A stretch of 64,000 nt of DNA, from contig OOIN01000038.1 of the NCBI GenBank assembly GCA_900323505.1, positions 372,001 through 436,000 on the forward strand, given 5' to 3'. How positions within the stretch are numbered: position 1 is the stretch's first letter; the number at the start of each line of letters is the position of its first letter. Positions 11,720 to 23,512 of this stretch are shown piece after piece. This stretch comes from Ustilago trichophora (Eukaryota > Basidiomycota > Ustilaginomycetes > Ustilaginales > Ustilaginaceae). Below the pieces are notes generated by a model that was given only the letters and a program-made list of their open reading frames with translations, was not told the origin of the DNA and did no database searches. The position numbers were made by a program, and so were the translations under genes.

Positions 11720-12412
11720 GACTGCTGCTTTGCTCGGTGCAGCGAATGGCTGGCGGAGGGTTGAGTTCCCTAGGATAGTGATGATGATGGTGATGAGCTA
11801 AGTGATGAACAGGGTCCTGGCTGTCAGTCATGTGCCATGCACGATGCCGTGTATCCAACAAGCGCCAAGCAGTGCGTGACTGAGCTTGTCCCAAAATATT
11901 TCGGAGTAAGCCGCGCGCTACACGAAGTATTACAGTACATGCTGGAAATCCTCCACTTTTTTCTTTTGGTTTTGGGTTTTGGCTTGTGTCGCCTTTCCCC
12001 AAACTTGTCACGAAATTTGAAAAGTGACAGCGCAAAGACCCTGAAGAGAGAGCATTTCACAGCACAGCACATCATAGCATAGCCGGCGCAGCCAACCACA
12101 AGGCTCAGCCCCACCTCGTTTCACTTCATCAACACACGACCCTGCATCAGCTGTATCTCATCTCATCAACGCCAACATCATCGACGCCTCTTCGAATCGC
12201 TCAGTCCGGGTCGCCAGTTCATCTATGCCTTTCATTCCCCATTCGAGCAAAGCGCAAAAGAGTCCGACTATACATATAAACAAAGGCACACAGGCAAACT
12301 CGTCTGCATTGACCTGCTCAGATCGGAATTGGGTTTGCTTGCCTGCTTGCGATAATATTACACAATGATGCCACAATTGAGAATGCGAGAGAGCGAGAGA
12401 ATGTTTGCTTGC
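11720..12412. promoter_or_regulatory. Spacer upstream of the DinB-like gene
   Basis: A 693-bp gap between the stop of the PNUTS-like gene and the start of the DinB-like gene, both on the minus strand. It should hold the 3' UTR of the first and the promoter of the second. A short GATGAT/GGTGAT run lies near 11776-11795. Nothing else is recognisable. Confidence 0.5.
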
Positions 12413-15400
12413 TTATCCGTGGCGAAAGTGGCAGCTGTCCCCACGAAAGCAATTGCCTTGAGCAAAGAATTTGCACGTCTTCGTGTGAATCTTTGACTGC
12501 CATGCCCCTCCACCACCACCACCTCCACCACTTCCTCCGCCGTAGTTTGAATCGCCATTGCCCCATCCTCCGTTCTGATTGCCGCCATAGTTCTGCGATC
12601 CATCATCCCAGCCCGAGCTGCTTCCGTATCGATATCCGGACTCAGACTGCTGCCCGTATCGCTGGGTTGACTGGCCGCCTCGCGTGTACTCTTGCTGGTA
12701 CTCGCCCGGGTAGCTTTCTGTCTTTGGGACAATGCTGGCGCCGTTGTCGCGATATGTGCATTGCCAGTATCCTCCTTCGTTTGCCTCGCTTCCATTCAGC
12801 GGCACACTGGCGCGGTTCGCATTGAGGCCAGACGTCAGGTTGGACAGCAAAGCCGAAAGGTTGCCGCTGGAAACGTTGGAAGACGCCATAGCCGCGTTGA
12901 CTGCATTTGAGTTGGGGCCGTTGCCATTGGCCGAAGCCAGAATCGACTGCAATTGGTTGACGTCAAAACTGAGCGGAGCTGATGGAGCCGAGGTGGAAGC
13001 GGATTGTACAGAGGTCGACGTTGAAGCCGGTGTGGTGTTGCTTCCATTTGCTACCACCTGTCCGACTTTGGAGAGTAGCGCACTGAGGTCTGCCGTCGAG
13101 GGAGCTCCAGTGCTCGCTGCTGGCGCTGCTGCTGCTGCCGATTGTGGCTCGCCTTCCATCTTCGCGATTCCTTCGCCCATTTCGCCGGCTGAACCTTCCA
13201 TGGCATCCATGCCAGCGGAATACTCTTCCATCCACGGCGTCGGAATCTCGATGCTCTCCTGCCCCTTGAGCTCTTCCGGCGTTTCCGAGATCGTACCTGG
13301 CTGCTCAAGCTGAGATTCGTCCGGACACTGTGGCTCTTTGCCTTCCTCGTACACCACCTCTTCCAGCTGGGCTTCGCGTTGCGCTTGAAACGGTCCTTCC
13401 ACCGACTCACTTCCCACCGGTCCCGAATCCGCCATGGTCACGATCACTTCCCGAGGCTCGCGCCAGTCCATCAAGGCTTCCATCGTGCTCACCGACTGTC
13501 GCAGCGCAAGTCCTTCGTCGTGTTCATCCACACCTCCAATCGGGGCGTCGATTTCTACATCGTCATCTCCGTCTCCCTGTCCATAGTCTGCAGGCTCAAT
13601 CAGCTTGATTGCGACGAGCTCGCTTTCTTCTCTCCACCTCACTCGCTTCTTGGGCTTCTCTTGGTTCTGCGCGCTGCTCGACGCATCCTTACCGGCCTGT
13701 GCAGCTGTGGAGCGATCACTTGCGCTGCCACCGCTGATCTTGTCCATCAAGCTCATGACGCTCTGGTGTGCGTTCATCCTGGTCGCACCACCAGCGCTGG
13801 TGCTCGACGTGCCGATTGTGCTGGCTGGCTTCTTGACAGAGCCTGGTCCGAAGAACGAGAGTCCAGGCTTCGCGGTGGTGCTGGTCGTCGTCGAAGCTGT
13901 CGCGGGTTTCGTGGTCTTGACGTTAGCAGAGGCGGAGGCTGTGGCCGAACCCGTCTTGTACCTCTTGCTGCTGCTTTCGGCCGCTGTGGCGCTTTCCGTT
14001 GGCTTTCGTTTGGTTGCCGCCGTCGAGCTTGCTGATGTGGCAGTGGAAGCGGCAGCTGCGGCCGGACGTGCGGGCGGAGCTGTGCTTGAGCCTTCATTTT
14101 CGATGACCTTCGTCCATTTCGCCTTCAAGCTTTGAGCGAGCTTGGCGGCTGATGCCTCGGCACGGTTGGAAACACCGGTGATCGCCTTGCCGAGACCAGC
14201 CTCGTCGGTCAGGTAAGCCCTCTTGATTGGCACGTAGCCGAGGATGTCAAGCAACGGCAGGAGGGTCTGCTTGTACCTCCGACTTAGATCCGAAACACCA
14301 TCCGACAGCTTCTTCGGAGGCACCGTTTGTCGGAGCCAAGTCGATAAAATGTGTCGGCCACCTGGGATGGCCATCCAAGTGCCGAAAAACTTCTTGCGCC
14401 CGTTGTCGGTGAATCCTCGACCCTTCTCCAATGTGGCGATGGCGTGAAGGATCTTGATGATCGTCTTTCGCACCTCGGCGCCGGTCGAGACAACCTGTCG
14501 GAATCTGCCTGCTGAGTCGAGCTCGCAAAGGGTTTGGACAAGTTGGCGCGCGGATTGTTCGGGCGTCCGCTCCACCGACAAGCGAGACAACGCTTGCTTG
14601 GCCTTGGCCCAAAGCACGCTGTCGGCTGTCGGGGCCGTCGAGGCGGCGGATTTGGTGTCGCAGCTGCTGGCGGTGCTCCCACCGGTCGATGCCTTGGTCG
14701 CCAACGCTTTGGCGAGCGGAAGAGGTGGTGTGCCAGGCTCGGACACAATGTCGTGAGCGGGTGTCGCGCCTGCAACACCGCTCGAGGCACCTGGAGCCGC
14801 AGCAGCTTGTGCGGACGGAGGCGATTGGGTGGCTTCCTTGCTGACAGCATGTGCGATGCCGGGAAGGAAGGTGAGCTTCGATTGGCGCAGCTTGTTCGTC
14901 TTCTTCTTGCCATCTGCAGTCGAGGAACTGGCGCTGGATGAGGAAGCCTGGGTCAGCAGTGCAGTGGCGGTTGAGGGGAGACCAGCGGAAGCTGTAACAG
15001 CGGAGGCGACAGGTTGTGGCACACCATACGTCGGACCCGGGATAAGATTGGCGGGGACGGCAGGTGGCGATGTAAAAGCGAGCGCATTGGCGAGGGAGTG
15101 GCCCGACTGAGAGCCATAGACGTTCTGCTGCGTATACGTCACAGATGGCTGATGCTGCGGTAGTAGTTGAGGTGGGAGTTGCGTCGATTGCTGCTGTTGC
15201 GGCTGTGCTTGCTGGTGTGCTTGTGGCTGAGTCGGAGCGCCGTTTGGTCCTGATTGGGGCGCGTGGAAGATGGCGTTGATCAACTGGTCCGGGGAAGCGT
15301 GCGGGTACATGGCTTTAAGCTCATTGAACGTGGTTGCGTTGACGGATATAGTGTCTGGCGAGAACACGTTGGATGGTGGTACTCCACTCGAGGATGGAAT

Positions 15401-15727
15401 CGAATTCAATGGCGAAGCCTCTGCGTATTGTTGCGGGAGGTATTGAGGCTGTGGAGGGTACAGTGGCTGTGGCGGTTGTTGAAAGTATTGCTGCTGCTGG
15501 TGGTGGTGATGCTGATGCTGCCCCAATTGCGGATCGCCTCCTGGGAAGGCTGGGTATAACGACGCCACCATACTAGCGTTCAAAGAGGCTGGCGAGGACG
15601 CATATAGTGACTGCATCGGAGCTGCACCGTTGGGTTGCGGTACGTTGTTCGGTCCGAGGTGCCAGGCGAGCTCCGGATTGCTATTCGGCTGCATCGGCCA
15701 CGAGCCATAGCCTGAGGACGAATCCAT
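12413..15727 (-). CDS. PNUTS-like PP1 regulatory subunit (TFIIS-N/LW domain, RVxF motif, CCCH finger)
   Basis: Single-exon protein of 1104 aa if started at ATG 15727 (AAGATGG context); the frame stays open 86 codons further upstream, but that extension has no family-like features. The domain order is that of PNUTS (PPP1R10), a nuclear PP1 targeting subunit that controls RNA polymerase II termination. It has a Gln/Pro-rich N-terminus, a possible CUE-like helix near residues 134-157, and an LW/TFIIS-N-type helical domain at about 385-545 (WLRQTVPPKKL, LGYVPIKRAYL). A PP1-docking RVxF motif KKRVRW lies near 694-698, and a C-terminal CCCH finger (TCKFFAQGNC...CHFRHG) forms the last 25 residues. 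Long Ala/Ser/Thr linkers separate these. The ortholog call rests on architecture, not an alignment. Confidence 0.8.
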   Translation of the reverse strand: MDSSSGYGSWPMQPNSNPELAWHLGPNNVPQPNGAAPMQSLYASSPASLNASMVASLYPAFPGGDPQLGQHQHHHHQQQQYFQQPPQPLYPPQPQYLPQQYAEASPLNSIPSSSGVPPSNVFSPDTISVNATTFNELKAMYPHASPDQLINAIFHAPQSGPNGAPTQPQAHQQAQPQQQQSTQLPPQLLPQHQPSVTYTQQNVYGSQSGHSLANALAFTSPPAVPANLIPGPTYGVPQPVASAVTASAGLPSTATALLTQASSSSASSSTADGKKKTNKLRQSKLTFLPGIAHAVSKEATQSPPSAQAAAAPGASSGVAGATPAHDIVSEPGTPPLPLAKALATKASTGGSTASSCDTKSAASTAPTADSVLWAKAKQALSRLSVERTPEQSARQLVQTLCELDSAGRFRQVVSTGAEVRKTIIKILHAIATLEKGRGFTDNGRKKFFGTWMAIPGGRHILSTWLRQTVPPKKLSDGVSDLSRRYKQTLLPLLDILGYVPIKRAYLTDEAGLGKAITGVSNRAEASAAKLAQSLKAKWTKVIENEGSSTAPPARPAAAAASTATSASSTAATKRKPTESATAAESSSKRYKTGSATASASANVKTTKPATASTTTSTTAKPGLSFFGPGSVKKPASTIGTSSTSAGGATRMNAHQSVMSLMDKISGGSASDRSTAAQAGKDASSSAQNQEKPKKRVRWREESELVAIKLIEPADYGQGDGDDDVEIDAPIGGVDEHDEGLALRQSVSTMEALMDWREPREVIVTMADSGPVGSESVEGPFQAQREAQLEEVVYEEGKEPQCPDESQLEQPGTISETPEELKGQESIEIPTPWMEEYSAGMDAMEGSAGEMGEGIAKMEGEPQSAAAAAPAASTGAPSTADLSALLSKVGQVVANGSNTTPASTSTSVQSASTSAPSAPLSFDVNQLQSILASANGNGPNSNAVNAAMASSNVSSGNLSALLSNLTSGLNANRASVPLNGSEANEGGYWQCTYRDNGASIVPKTESYPGEYQQEYTRGGQSTQRYGQQSESGYRYGSSSGWDDGSQNYGGNQNGGWGNGDSNYGGGSGGGGGGGGAWQSKIHTKTCKFFAQGNCFRGDSCHFRHG

Positions 15728-18700
15728 CTTGCTGCTTCGAAGATGTCGATCAGGCTGACCTGAGATTCTAACGAACGTGTAGGCGTATGGCGGTTTAGTC
15801 CGCAATGAAAGGGGGCGAGCAAGCGAGCGATAGCCAGCGTTGAAACCGAGAGTAGTGAGTCCGACGACGATGACAAAGGATTCCGGGACGGTGGATGGCA
15901 ATCCGGAGTAAAGTTTCACACAAGGGAAGAGTATCAGATCAGCGAATGTTCTTTCACACAGTGTGATAGATGCGGTCTGGATCAATGATTGAGTTGGGCC
16001 GATGAGACTGTAAGTGACACCACGAAGAGCGCATCATCAGCAGCTTCCGGATTGAGGATCGTAGAGTCGTAGCGACCTGTGACGGCAGTGTCCACGAATC
16101 CCCGACTATATGCGTGTACGCGTGTGGCAATGGACCGGCTCCCCTCCGACAGCCGTGACAGATGACTTGACGGTGCCGAGCAAGTGCAAGTGCTTATGCT
16201 GAGCGATCTGTGCCAGTGCTCTGGTAGGTACGATTGGCAATGGCTGGCAGCGTATGCTGTATAGCATAGAGCCGTCAAGACGGATAGGCGAGCGTGGAGG
16301 AAGAGAAGCAACCGGCTATCTGGTTCGCTTGCGTCGAAGAAAATGAAGGCGCAGTCTGACATCGATGGCCGAGACAATGGAAAAAAAAAGATTGGCAAGA
16401 TGTTACGTCCCGTCAAAATGACAGAGTGACCGCAACGCCCGCTGCTCTCCATTGCTTCCTCGTTGCTTTATATTTCTTTTTTGTTGTCGACGCGCAGTCG
16501 CGTGGTGTGGATTTCGAGGTTTCGAAACCTGCAGGGTCCCCACCAGACAGACAGACAGGCAGACAAAAGAAAAAAGCCTTTCAGCCGCCCCTGTGTCTCT
16601 CGTCAAGGCGAACTGAGCCTTTTGCCTTTGGCCCGCTCCGCTTTGAAATATACAATTTTTTTGGAGCATATTTTCTCGCTGCAGCAGAGTGCTTTCAAAT
16701 GTGATGATGTGTGTTTGTGTGATGTTTTCGCATTTTGGACTTGCACCTCTTTCGATTTCCAACATGAAAGCTTTGACCAGTTGCTGTATGGGCTGGCTGG
16801 CAGGCCTTTTTACTCAATGACTGGCTTGTCTGACTGGCTCATATTTGGCCAGCACAGACTACCACTCGACTGCCACTTACTTGATTGCGAACGGGGTAAA
16901 TGAGAGGGAGGGTCGGTTGCACTTACAGCTTGATTGAGCTTGATTGTCGCCTTACACTTGCCTAGACTTGGTTGAGGGCCGAGGAGAGACCCCTTTCGAC
17001 GCTGTTGATCTTTGCAATTTCTTCGTCTGCGCTGCCAAATGTACCTTCTGTAGAAATGGCAATCAGCAAACAAACGGGGGTTTTCTGTTCAGCCTCACTT
17101 TGCATCGGATGCCTCCTAACGAGTTACCCGCAACGCAGGCAAAGGGGAAAAGATGGCAAGACGAACGCGCGTATGCAGTGAACCGTGAGTGAATCCTGAT
17201 GAGCAGAGATCAGTTCGTCAACGAACGAGGCTGATTTCGATGGCGCAGAGGACGCAAACGAAACGAAGCAGCGGCAGCGGCAGAACGCAGCGGTAAGTAC
17301 AGCTAGTGTGTGTGTGTGTAGAATCTCGCAACTCGAATCGCACTTCGAGATGCGATATCAAGAGGAGAAGTCGATATGGAGGTTGGAAGGCAAGAGCGAG
17401 GATGGCTACAAATGAATCTGGTATCCGCTCTGACACGGACAGAGAGATACAGAGTTGATATTGCAACACACGCATGTTTTGCATTTCTGTACACACTACA
17501 ATTCGTGATTACCGGCCGGTTCAATTCCAAAGTAGTAGAGTGAGGAATTTCAAGAATTCATTTCAGCAGGCTTGTCTTTTGGCAACCGACGTTTCTACAT
17601 AGACAGCCTTGCCACTCCGCTTCCGTCCTTCTGTCTCCTAGACTTGTCGCTTTTGTGGCTCGATCACTTCTGATGCAGAGTAAGTACTGCAGTCTCGCTG
17701 GAACATGATGATGAGCAGCTGGAAAGCTTCTATTGAAGGGGATGGACATACCAGCGATGAGAATTTGATCTTGCCGCACGAACCACATTTCAAAAAGCAG
17801 GTTGGCCCTCTGCAAAGTGTGGCTCTGCGCCGAAAGAAGGTGGGCGGCGTACCACTGACACTGTACAGTACTGTATCGAGCATCGAAATGGGAAACCGCG
17901 GGGAAATGGCGGAATACTCGCGCCAGACTGGATTACAGCGTGATTTCAAAGGTGGTCTCAAGTCGTCTCTAGTGATCTCTAGTCGGATCAAGTGGTCGCA
18001 ATACTAGAAATACGAGCCTCTTTTTGAAAGATCTCTAATCCTTCCCCTTTTCGCCTTTTCCTTCCTTTCCACCTTCGATTCAAACTTGGTAAACTTGCTC
18101 TCTTCCACATCATTTGCACCATTTCGAGTGCGAATCAAGCGCTTTCTACATCTTCACTTTTCATTGCTTTTCAGCTCAAAGGTAAGTACGGTTTTGTTGT
18201 TGCTCCCTTGTTGTATTTGATACTTCTTGTCCCTCTTTGTAGTGCTTTGCCCTCTTGCCGTCCCATGCCTCCTTCGCTGTCTGTCCGCTGCTTTCTGCTC
18301 TTTCGAACGGGCAAGACATCGGGGAAGGTCGTCGGGCCAAGGGTCCATGACGCGGTATGCGTTTGCAGCTGTCACTTTCTCTCATCCGCGTCGCTCCATC
18401 AGCCCATGGTGCCTTGCTACATCGTCCCTACAACGCTTCTCTCATACTGCTGTCTTTGCTTAGCAGGAGTTCTGCTCACGATGCTTGCAATGCTGAGGGA
18501 GAGTGATCAGTTCAATGGGAAAAGGACACAACATGCTGACCAGACCACCATCCTTGATTCTTTCTTCTGACTGCCAATTCGCGCTTCACGCGTGTCTGAA
18601 CGCGCTGTCGACCTTGCCGATTGACACTTTTTGCTCGCGTTTCCGGTTTGCTCCCCGCTCAAACGCCGGCCCCTTTCTTCGTCGTTCTTGGTCGGCATCG

Positions 18701-19072
18701 CTCTTTCTCGGCGTTGCTCTCTCCCTGGCTGCTCCGTTGGTGCTGCTATTCGATTTATTGTGTTCAACTGTGTTACATCGTGTCTTGCCTTCGCGTTTTG
18801 GTCGGGTTGGTTTGCTTTGCCGAACGCTACGAACGCGCCGACATCACGCCAACGCCATATCGTTCTCGACATCGTCGCGCGCCCTCTCCTCCACCTTTGC
18901 ATTGTCTGTCACTTCATCAGACGCTTCTGTTCGTTGTCGTCGTCATTGTCGTCGCCGTCATCATCATCATTATTATCTTCACCGCGCACCACACGGTCTC
19001 CCAACATCCTCTCCAGTCATCATCGCAGCGTCCGATTTCGACGACGCCTCGCCGCCCACCATCTTTTCCACC
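15728..19072. other. 3.3-kb divergent intergenic region with probable HMG-gene 5' UTR
   Basis: Spacer between the PNUTS-like start (-) and the HMG-box start (+). It contains a GT repeat (17306-17321) and a palindromic CTGTACAGTACTG near 17861-17875. A splice-donor-like AAAG/GTAAGT sits at about 18178-18186, and CAG acceptors occur before 19073, so a 5' UTR intron for the HMG gene is possible. The frame upstream of ATG 19073 is open to 18503, but its residues are Cys/Arg/Ser/His low complexity and not protein-like. No other gene is seen. Confidence 0.5.
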
Positions 19073-19927
19073 ATGAATGCCGCCAATTTCGACCAGTACG
19101 GTCTGCTGTCGCATTCGGTGACAGGTGCTTCCCACCAGCACCACGCGGGAGCGCATCAGCACCAGCATCATCAACAGCCACACCATCAGCATGCCGCCTT
19201 CAACCCCGCCATGAGCCACACGGGCCCCCAGGGCGATGACATCTTCATCGCTCGACAGACTGTGAGTTGTCGATGCACGACTGCTTCCTTGGAGAAGAAA
19301 GGCAAGCTCACCATTTTTTCTTTCTTTCCTCTCTGCTCTTGCTGCTCACGACAGATGTTCGATGCGGTAAGCCGCCTCTCTGCACAGCTCCGACACGCGG
19401 CAGACTCGTGCGACGCCTTTGTCAAGGTCGTTGCTCGACAGAATCCCAACGTCGCAGCACTCGTACTGGCACAGCAGGGTAACGTCTCGAGCGCAGGTGC
19501 CTCCGGAGGTGTGCCCACATCCTTTGACTTCCTCAGCATCGCCAACGGCTCGCATCCGAGTGTTCCTGCTCCCGGCGCCGAGACGGCGGCAGCAGCAGGC
19601 ACAGCAGGAGCCAACGGCAAGGCAGCCAAGAAGATGTCTAAGCTTCAAAAGCGCAAGGAGAAGCGCCTGCGTGACCCGGATGCGCCCAAGCGACCACCAA
19701 GCGCCTACCTGCTTTTCCAGAACGAGGTGCGTCAAGAGATCCGCAAGAAGCACCCAGGCATGCCTTATTCGGAAGTGTTGGGCAAGGTGTCGGAAGCATG
19801 GAAGGCGCTCACAGACGAACAGAGGCGCGTGTATCAGGACAAGACGACAGAGAACATGGCAACGTGGAACCAGCAGAAGAAGGACCACGAGGCTACCATG
19901 GCTCAGACCACCCCTCTGGAGCAGTAG
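19073..19927 (+). CDS. HMG-box chromatin protein (Hmo1/Nhp10-like)
   Basis: Two exons, 19073-19261 and 19355-19927, with a 93-nt intron (GTGAGT...ACAG), giving 253 aa. Residues 1-60 are His/Gln-rich. The next segment (AVSRLSAQLRHAADSCDAF) is helical. One canonical HMG box lies at about 158-235, starting DPDAPKRPPSAYLLFQNEVR and containing the family aromatic/Trp positions (SEAWKAL, WNQQKKD); a basic KLQKRKEKRLR stretch precedes it. Such boxes bend DNA in chromatin. A single box plus N-terminal helix fits Hmo1- or Nhp10-type proteins, and I cannot choose between them. The intron is a multiple of three and free of stops, so its retention would insert 31 residues. Start 19073 was chosen for its context (CACCATGAATG) and protein-like sequence. 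Confidence 0.82.
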   Translation: MNAANFDQYGLLSHSVTGASHQHHAGAHQHQHHQQPHHQHAAFNPAMSHTGPQGDDIFIARQTVSCRCTTASLEKKGKLTIFSFFPLCSCCSRQMFDAVSRLSAQLRHAADSCDAFVKVVARQNPNVAALVLAQQGNVSSAGASGGVPTSFDFLSIANGSHPSVPAPGAETAAAAGTAGANGKAAKKMSKLQKRKEKRLRDPDAPKRPPSAYLLFQNEVRQEIRKKHPGMPYSEVLGKVSEAWKALTDEQRRVYQDKTTENMATWNQQKKDHEATMAQTTPLEQ

Positions 19928-20809
19928 CTGGAGCAGTAGCTGTGCTGCTTTTTGTCACCGTATCTCTTGTTCCTCTGTTTCGCCGTCTTGTTCCGCTCCG
20001 CCTGGCTTTGTTGTTCTGGCTGTGAAAGACAACAACAGCCGGCCTGTACTCTTAAGAATCACTTTCAGGTCCCTCATCAGCTACGCTTGGTACCACGCAC
20101 CTGCCACATGCTTGATGGCGCGCGCCTGGTAGCGTAGCTTGTATTCTCCGTGTACTATACACCTTCTTCGATACCGTCCTCACTATGGTTGTACGCTTTG
20201 CTCGACCCTGCCTGTGTGACTGGAGAATGTGTGACGGCAAGCGCTGTACTCGAGCGGCGGCTAGACTATGTCGCGTTCGAAAAGTGAGACCCTGAACAAA
20301 GTCTCATCGCTACCGTGTGTGTGGGGGATGCTCCTGCCAGAAGCGAGATTGGCTTTCCAGTGTAGGCGTAACATTTTGTCGCAGATTGTGACAAGATCGC
20401 GTCCAATCGGGTCTAATTTCTTCCCCTTTTCAGCCTGCGCACTGCAAAGCGCAGAGAGAGAGAGAGAGAGAGAGACTAAGTGTGTAAGAGAGAGAGAGAG
20501 AGAGTTGTGCGCGCGAAGGAGGAAATTCCTCGACATTCCGACCAACACTCCACCTGTCTCTCTCTCTCCAGCCAAGCCGCTTTTCGAGTCTCGCTCTCAA
20601 TTTTCAAAGCGTCGACACCTCTTGCCGGGACAGCCGACACAAGCGAGTCAAACCTTCACCTGCTTCCTTTCTTACACCATCACCACCATCCTTCCTCCAT
20701 TTCGGCGCTTCTGCTTCTGCTCGATCTCTCACGTCGTTTGAAGCTGCCCAGTCTCGCTCTCTCTTTCAAAAGGATTACCTGGTGGAAGCCGCTTCGCCCA
20801 TAGTCCAAC
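19928..20809. promoter_or_regulatory. Spacer and promoter region upstream of HEM12
   Basis: An 882-bp gap between the HMG gene stop and the HEM12 start. Two GA-rich repeats lie at about 20453-20475 and 20487-20504. The 200 bp before ATG are CT-rich (for example 20555-20760), common in fungal promoters and 5' UTRs. No other feature is seen. Confidence 0.5.
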
Positions 20810-22157
20810 ATGGCATCCAAGATTCCCGGCATGCAGCACTTGCAGTCGTTCACCCAGAGGAAGGAGAAGGAGTGCCGAAAGCCCGAAGAGGGACTTAAGA
20901 ATGACCTGATCATCCGTGCCGCTCGTGGTCACCAGACCGAGAGGGCGCCTTGCTGGATCATGCGCCAGGCCGGTCGATACCTTCCAGGTAAGTGAAGCAT
21001 TAACACTTTTCGACCAACTGCCTCTTTCATTGTTCATACATGTATCAGAAAAGTGAGCTGACTCTGACATTCTTTTCCTGCATCTTTTAGAATTCCGCAA
21101 GATTCGGGAGAACCACGACTTCTTCGAATGCTGCCGCGACCCTGAGCTCGCTTCGGAAATCACAGTTCAGCCCATTCGTCGCTACGCTGGTCTGCTCGAT
21201 GCTGCCATCATCTTCTCGGACATTCTGGTTGTGCCACAGGCGATGGGTATGGAGGTGGAGATGCTTCCCGCCAAGGGACCTCACTTCCCTGACCCGCTGG
21301 TGACCCCCAAAGACATTGCAACTAAGCTGAGGAAGAAGGTGGACGTAGAAAAGGAGCTGGGCTATGTCTACGAGGCGATCAAGATGACGCGAACCAAGCT
21401 GGACGGCGAGGTACCGCTGATTGGATTCTGCGGTGCGCCGTGGACACTGATGGCATACATGGTTGAGGGCGGTGGAAGCAAGACATTTGAAAAGGCCAAG
21501 GCTTGGTTGTTCAAGTACCCGGAGGAGTCCAAGGAGCTTCTGCAGAGGATTGCTGACGTCTGCACCGACTTCCTCGTGGGACAGGTCAAGGCAGGTGCGC
21601 AGCTGCTGCAGGTGTTTGATTCGTGGGCTGGCGAGCTTTCGCCGTCTGACTTCCGTCAATTTTCGCTTCCGTACTTGCGCTCGATTGCTGCTTCGGTGCG
21701 AGACATTCTTTCGACCAAATCGATCCCGTGCCCTCCTTTGATCGTGTTCGCCAAGGGAGCTTTGGGCCACTCGCTGCCCGAGGTGGTCAAGGCCGGGTAC
21801 GACGTTGTGGGACTGGACTGGACTGTGGAGCCTTGCGTGGCTCGCAAGGTGGTAGAGCTGGCGTCGCCAGGCAAGTCGAGCTACAAGGATGCCAGCGGAC
21901 AGAACGAGGCAGGCCACCGATTGGCGCTGCAAGGCAACATGGACCCAGCAGTGCTGTATGCAGGCAAAGAGGCGATCGAGGCCAAGGTGGAAGAGATGCT
22001 GCGATCCAAGAAGGGCGGCTTTGGCGGTGGAGGAGCGTACATTGCCAACTTGGGCCACGGTATCACGCCGGGTGTAGACCCTGAGGCTGTCAAGATCTAC
22101 CTCAAGGCAGTGCACAGGATCAGTCGCGAGGTCAACAGCGCTCAGGATGAAGAGTAG
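20810..22157 (+). CDS. HEM12: Uroporphyrinogen decarboxylase
   Basis: Cytosolic heme-pathway enzyme that removes four acetate carboxyls from uroporphyrinogen III to give coproporphyrinogen III. Exons are 20810-20987 and 21091-22157, with a 103-nt intron (GTAAGT...TTTTAG) splitting codon 60; the product is 414 aa, longer than the roughly 360 aa of yeast, mostly from N-terminal and internal loops. Signatures are complete: N-terminal [14 protein letters not shown] with substrate-binding arginines, [12 protein letters not shown] with the catalytic Asp, [25 protein letters not shown], and the C-terminal NLGHGI segment. The start is the first ATG after a CT-rich leader (CAACATGGC). The identity is firm. 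Confidence 0.95.
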
Positions 22158-22810
22158 AGGTACCTATGATGACGGTCCAAGATGAAAATATGAAAAGAAT
22201 GAACATGATTGCACCTCTGATCATGCATGTGTGGGAGCAGTAGTGTGAAGATGTGTGGTAGGAGGAGTTCTTGAAGGTAGGAGATGTGTACTTTGACGGT
22301 CTGACATGTTGGAAAGGAAAGCGAAAAAGTCGAGCCAAGGGCAGATTCAAGAGACTTCCCCGCAACGCAGGGTGAGCCGACGTGCATGCATGCATGCTGC
22401 TACTGGGATCCTCCGCCCGCGCTCGCGTGCAAAGTGTCAAAGGGCGCCAAACCAACCAATGCAGTGACCTGGTAGTTTAGTCTCGACATACAGTAGGCGA
22501 CGATCTGTGCGAGATTGCTTGATTAAGAACTAGCTTTCAAGGGCTAGGCTTCTGTTAACCCAAAAGAGAGCGATTTCCCGCAGAACACACCTCCAACCTC
22601 TCCAAAATTGCAATACGAGTGGGAGCTTGAGGCTTTTTGGTTTACCCGTTTGTCATACAGTAGTAGTTAAAGTTTGTTGAAGAGCTGTCGAAAGTGTTGG
22701 TTCCTAGAGTGTTTAAGTGTGTTATGCTTTCGGTCTTTCCTCCGATGGATGCGAATGTACATGTAGCCGGACACCGGATGGCCCAGAGTGAACAAGACAG
22801 GAAAAGAACC

Positions 22811-22839
<29 letters not shown>
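22811..22839 (+). repeat. A29 homopolymer
   Basis: Twenty-nine uninterrupted A, followed by GAATAAAAAAATAAGG, about 650 bp downstream of HEM12. Confidence 0.9.
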
Positions 22840-22841
<2 letters not shown>

Positions 22842-23066
22842 ATAAAAAAATAAGGGATGGGGGAGAAAGAATGTGACAGTGACGAGCTGCCCTCATCTTG
22901 CATGGGATGCATCTCAAGCACATTCATTCGCCTTGAACGCACCGGCCATCTCTGAATTGCGGGCTTCCCGTCTTAGCGTATCTGGACCTCTTTTCTCTGC
23001 CCTGTCCCGGTGCGCTTTTGACAAATCATCATGGATTGCAGACGGTCTCGACGTCGTTGCTGTCTC

Positions 23067-23107
<41 letters not shown>

Positions 23108-23455
23108 TCGCCTCGGATGAGTCGGACGATCAGCAAAGTCAGCTGTCACTCTCCTCCACTTTTTGCTTGGCTGGCAATCAAATCGTATCAAACATGATCC
23201 AATGCCAACAAGAGTCTCGAGATGCCCGCCTTTGGGTGGTTATGGCCGTATCGCATGAAGCGGACCTCTGTCTTCCATTTCCTCTTGCTCCCCCACTCTT
23301 TTCTGACTTTGTGTATGGCACTAGACCGCTCTTGGGGCCCCTGACGGCTTCGCTTGTCGTTCACTTGATTCATTCATTCATTCATCCGTTCCTTCACTCC
23401 ATCGCTGCTCTTGTGCAACCTGTCAACCGGTCAATACTCAATTGCTCCTTTGCTC

Positions 23456-23512
23456 GTGCTCGTGCTCTTGCTCTTGCTCTTGCTCTTGCTCTTGCTCTTG
23501 CTCCTGCTCCTG
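23456..23512 (+). repeat. GCTCTT hexanucleotide microsatellite
   Basis: About nine imperfect TGCTCT/TGCTCG/TGCTCC units. It lies in the upstream region of the glutaminase gene. Confidence 0.85.

Noticed and set aside
15728..15985. 86-residue N-terminal extension of the PNUTS-like protein
   Set aside because: No family similarity; ATG 15727 has a good context and starts typical Ser/Gln-rich sequence.
18503..19072. N-terminal extension of the HMG-box protein from ATG 18503
   Set aside because: Cys/Arg/Ser/His-rich low complexity, no domain, poor agreement with a nuclear protein; ATG 19073 has better context.
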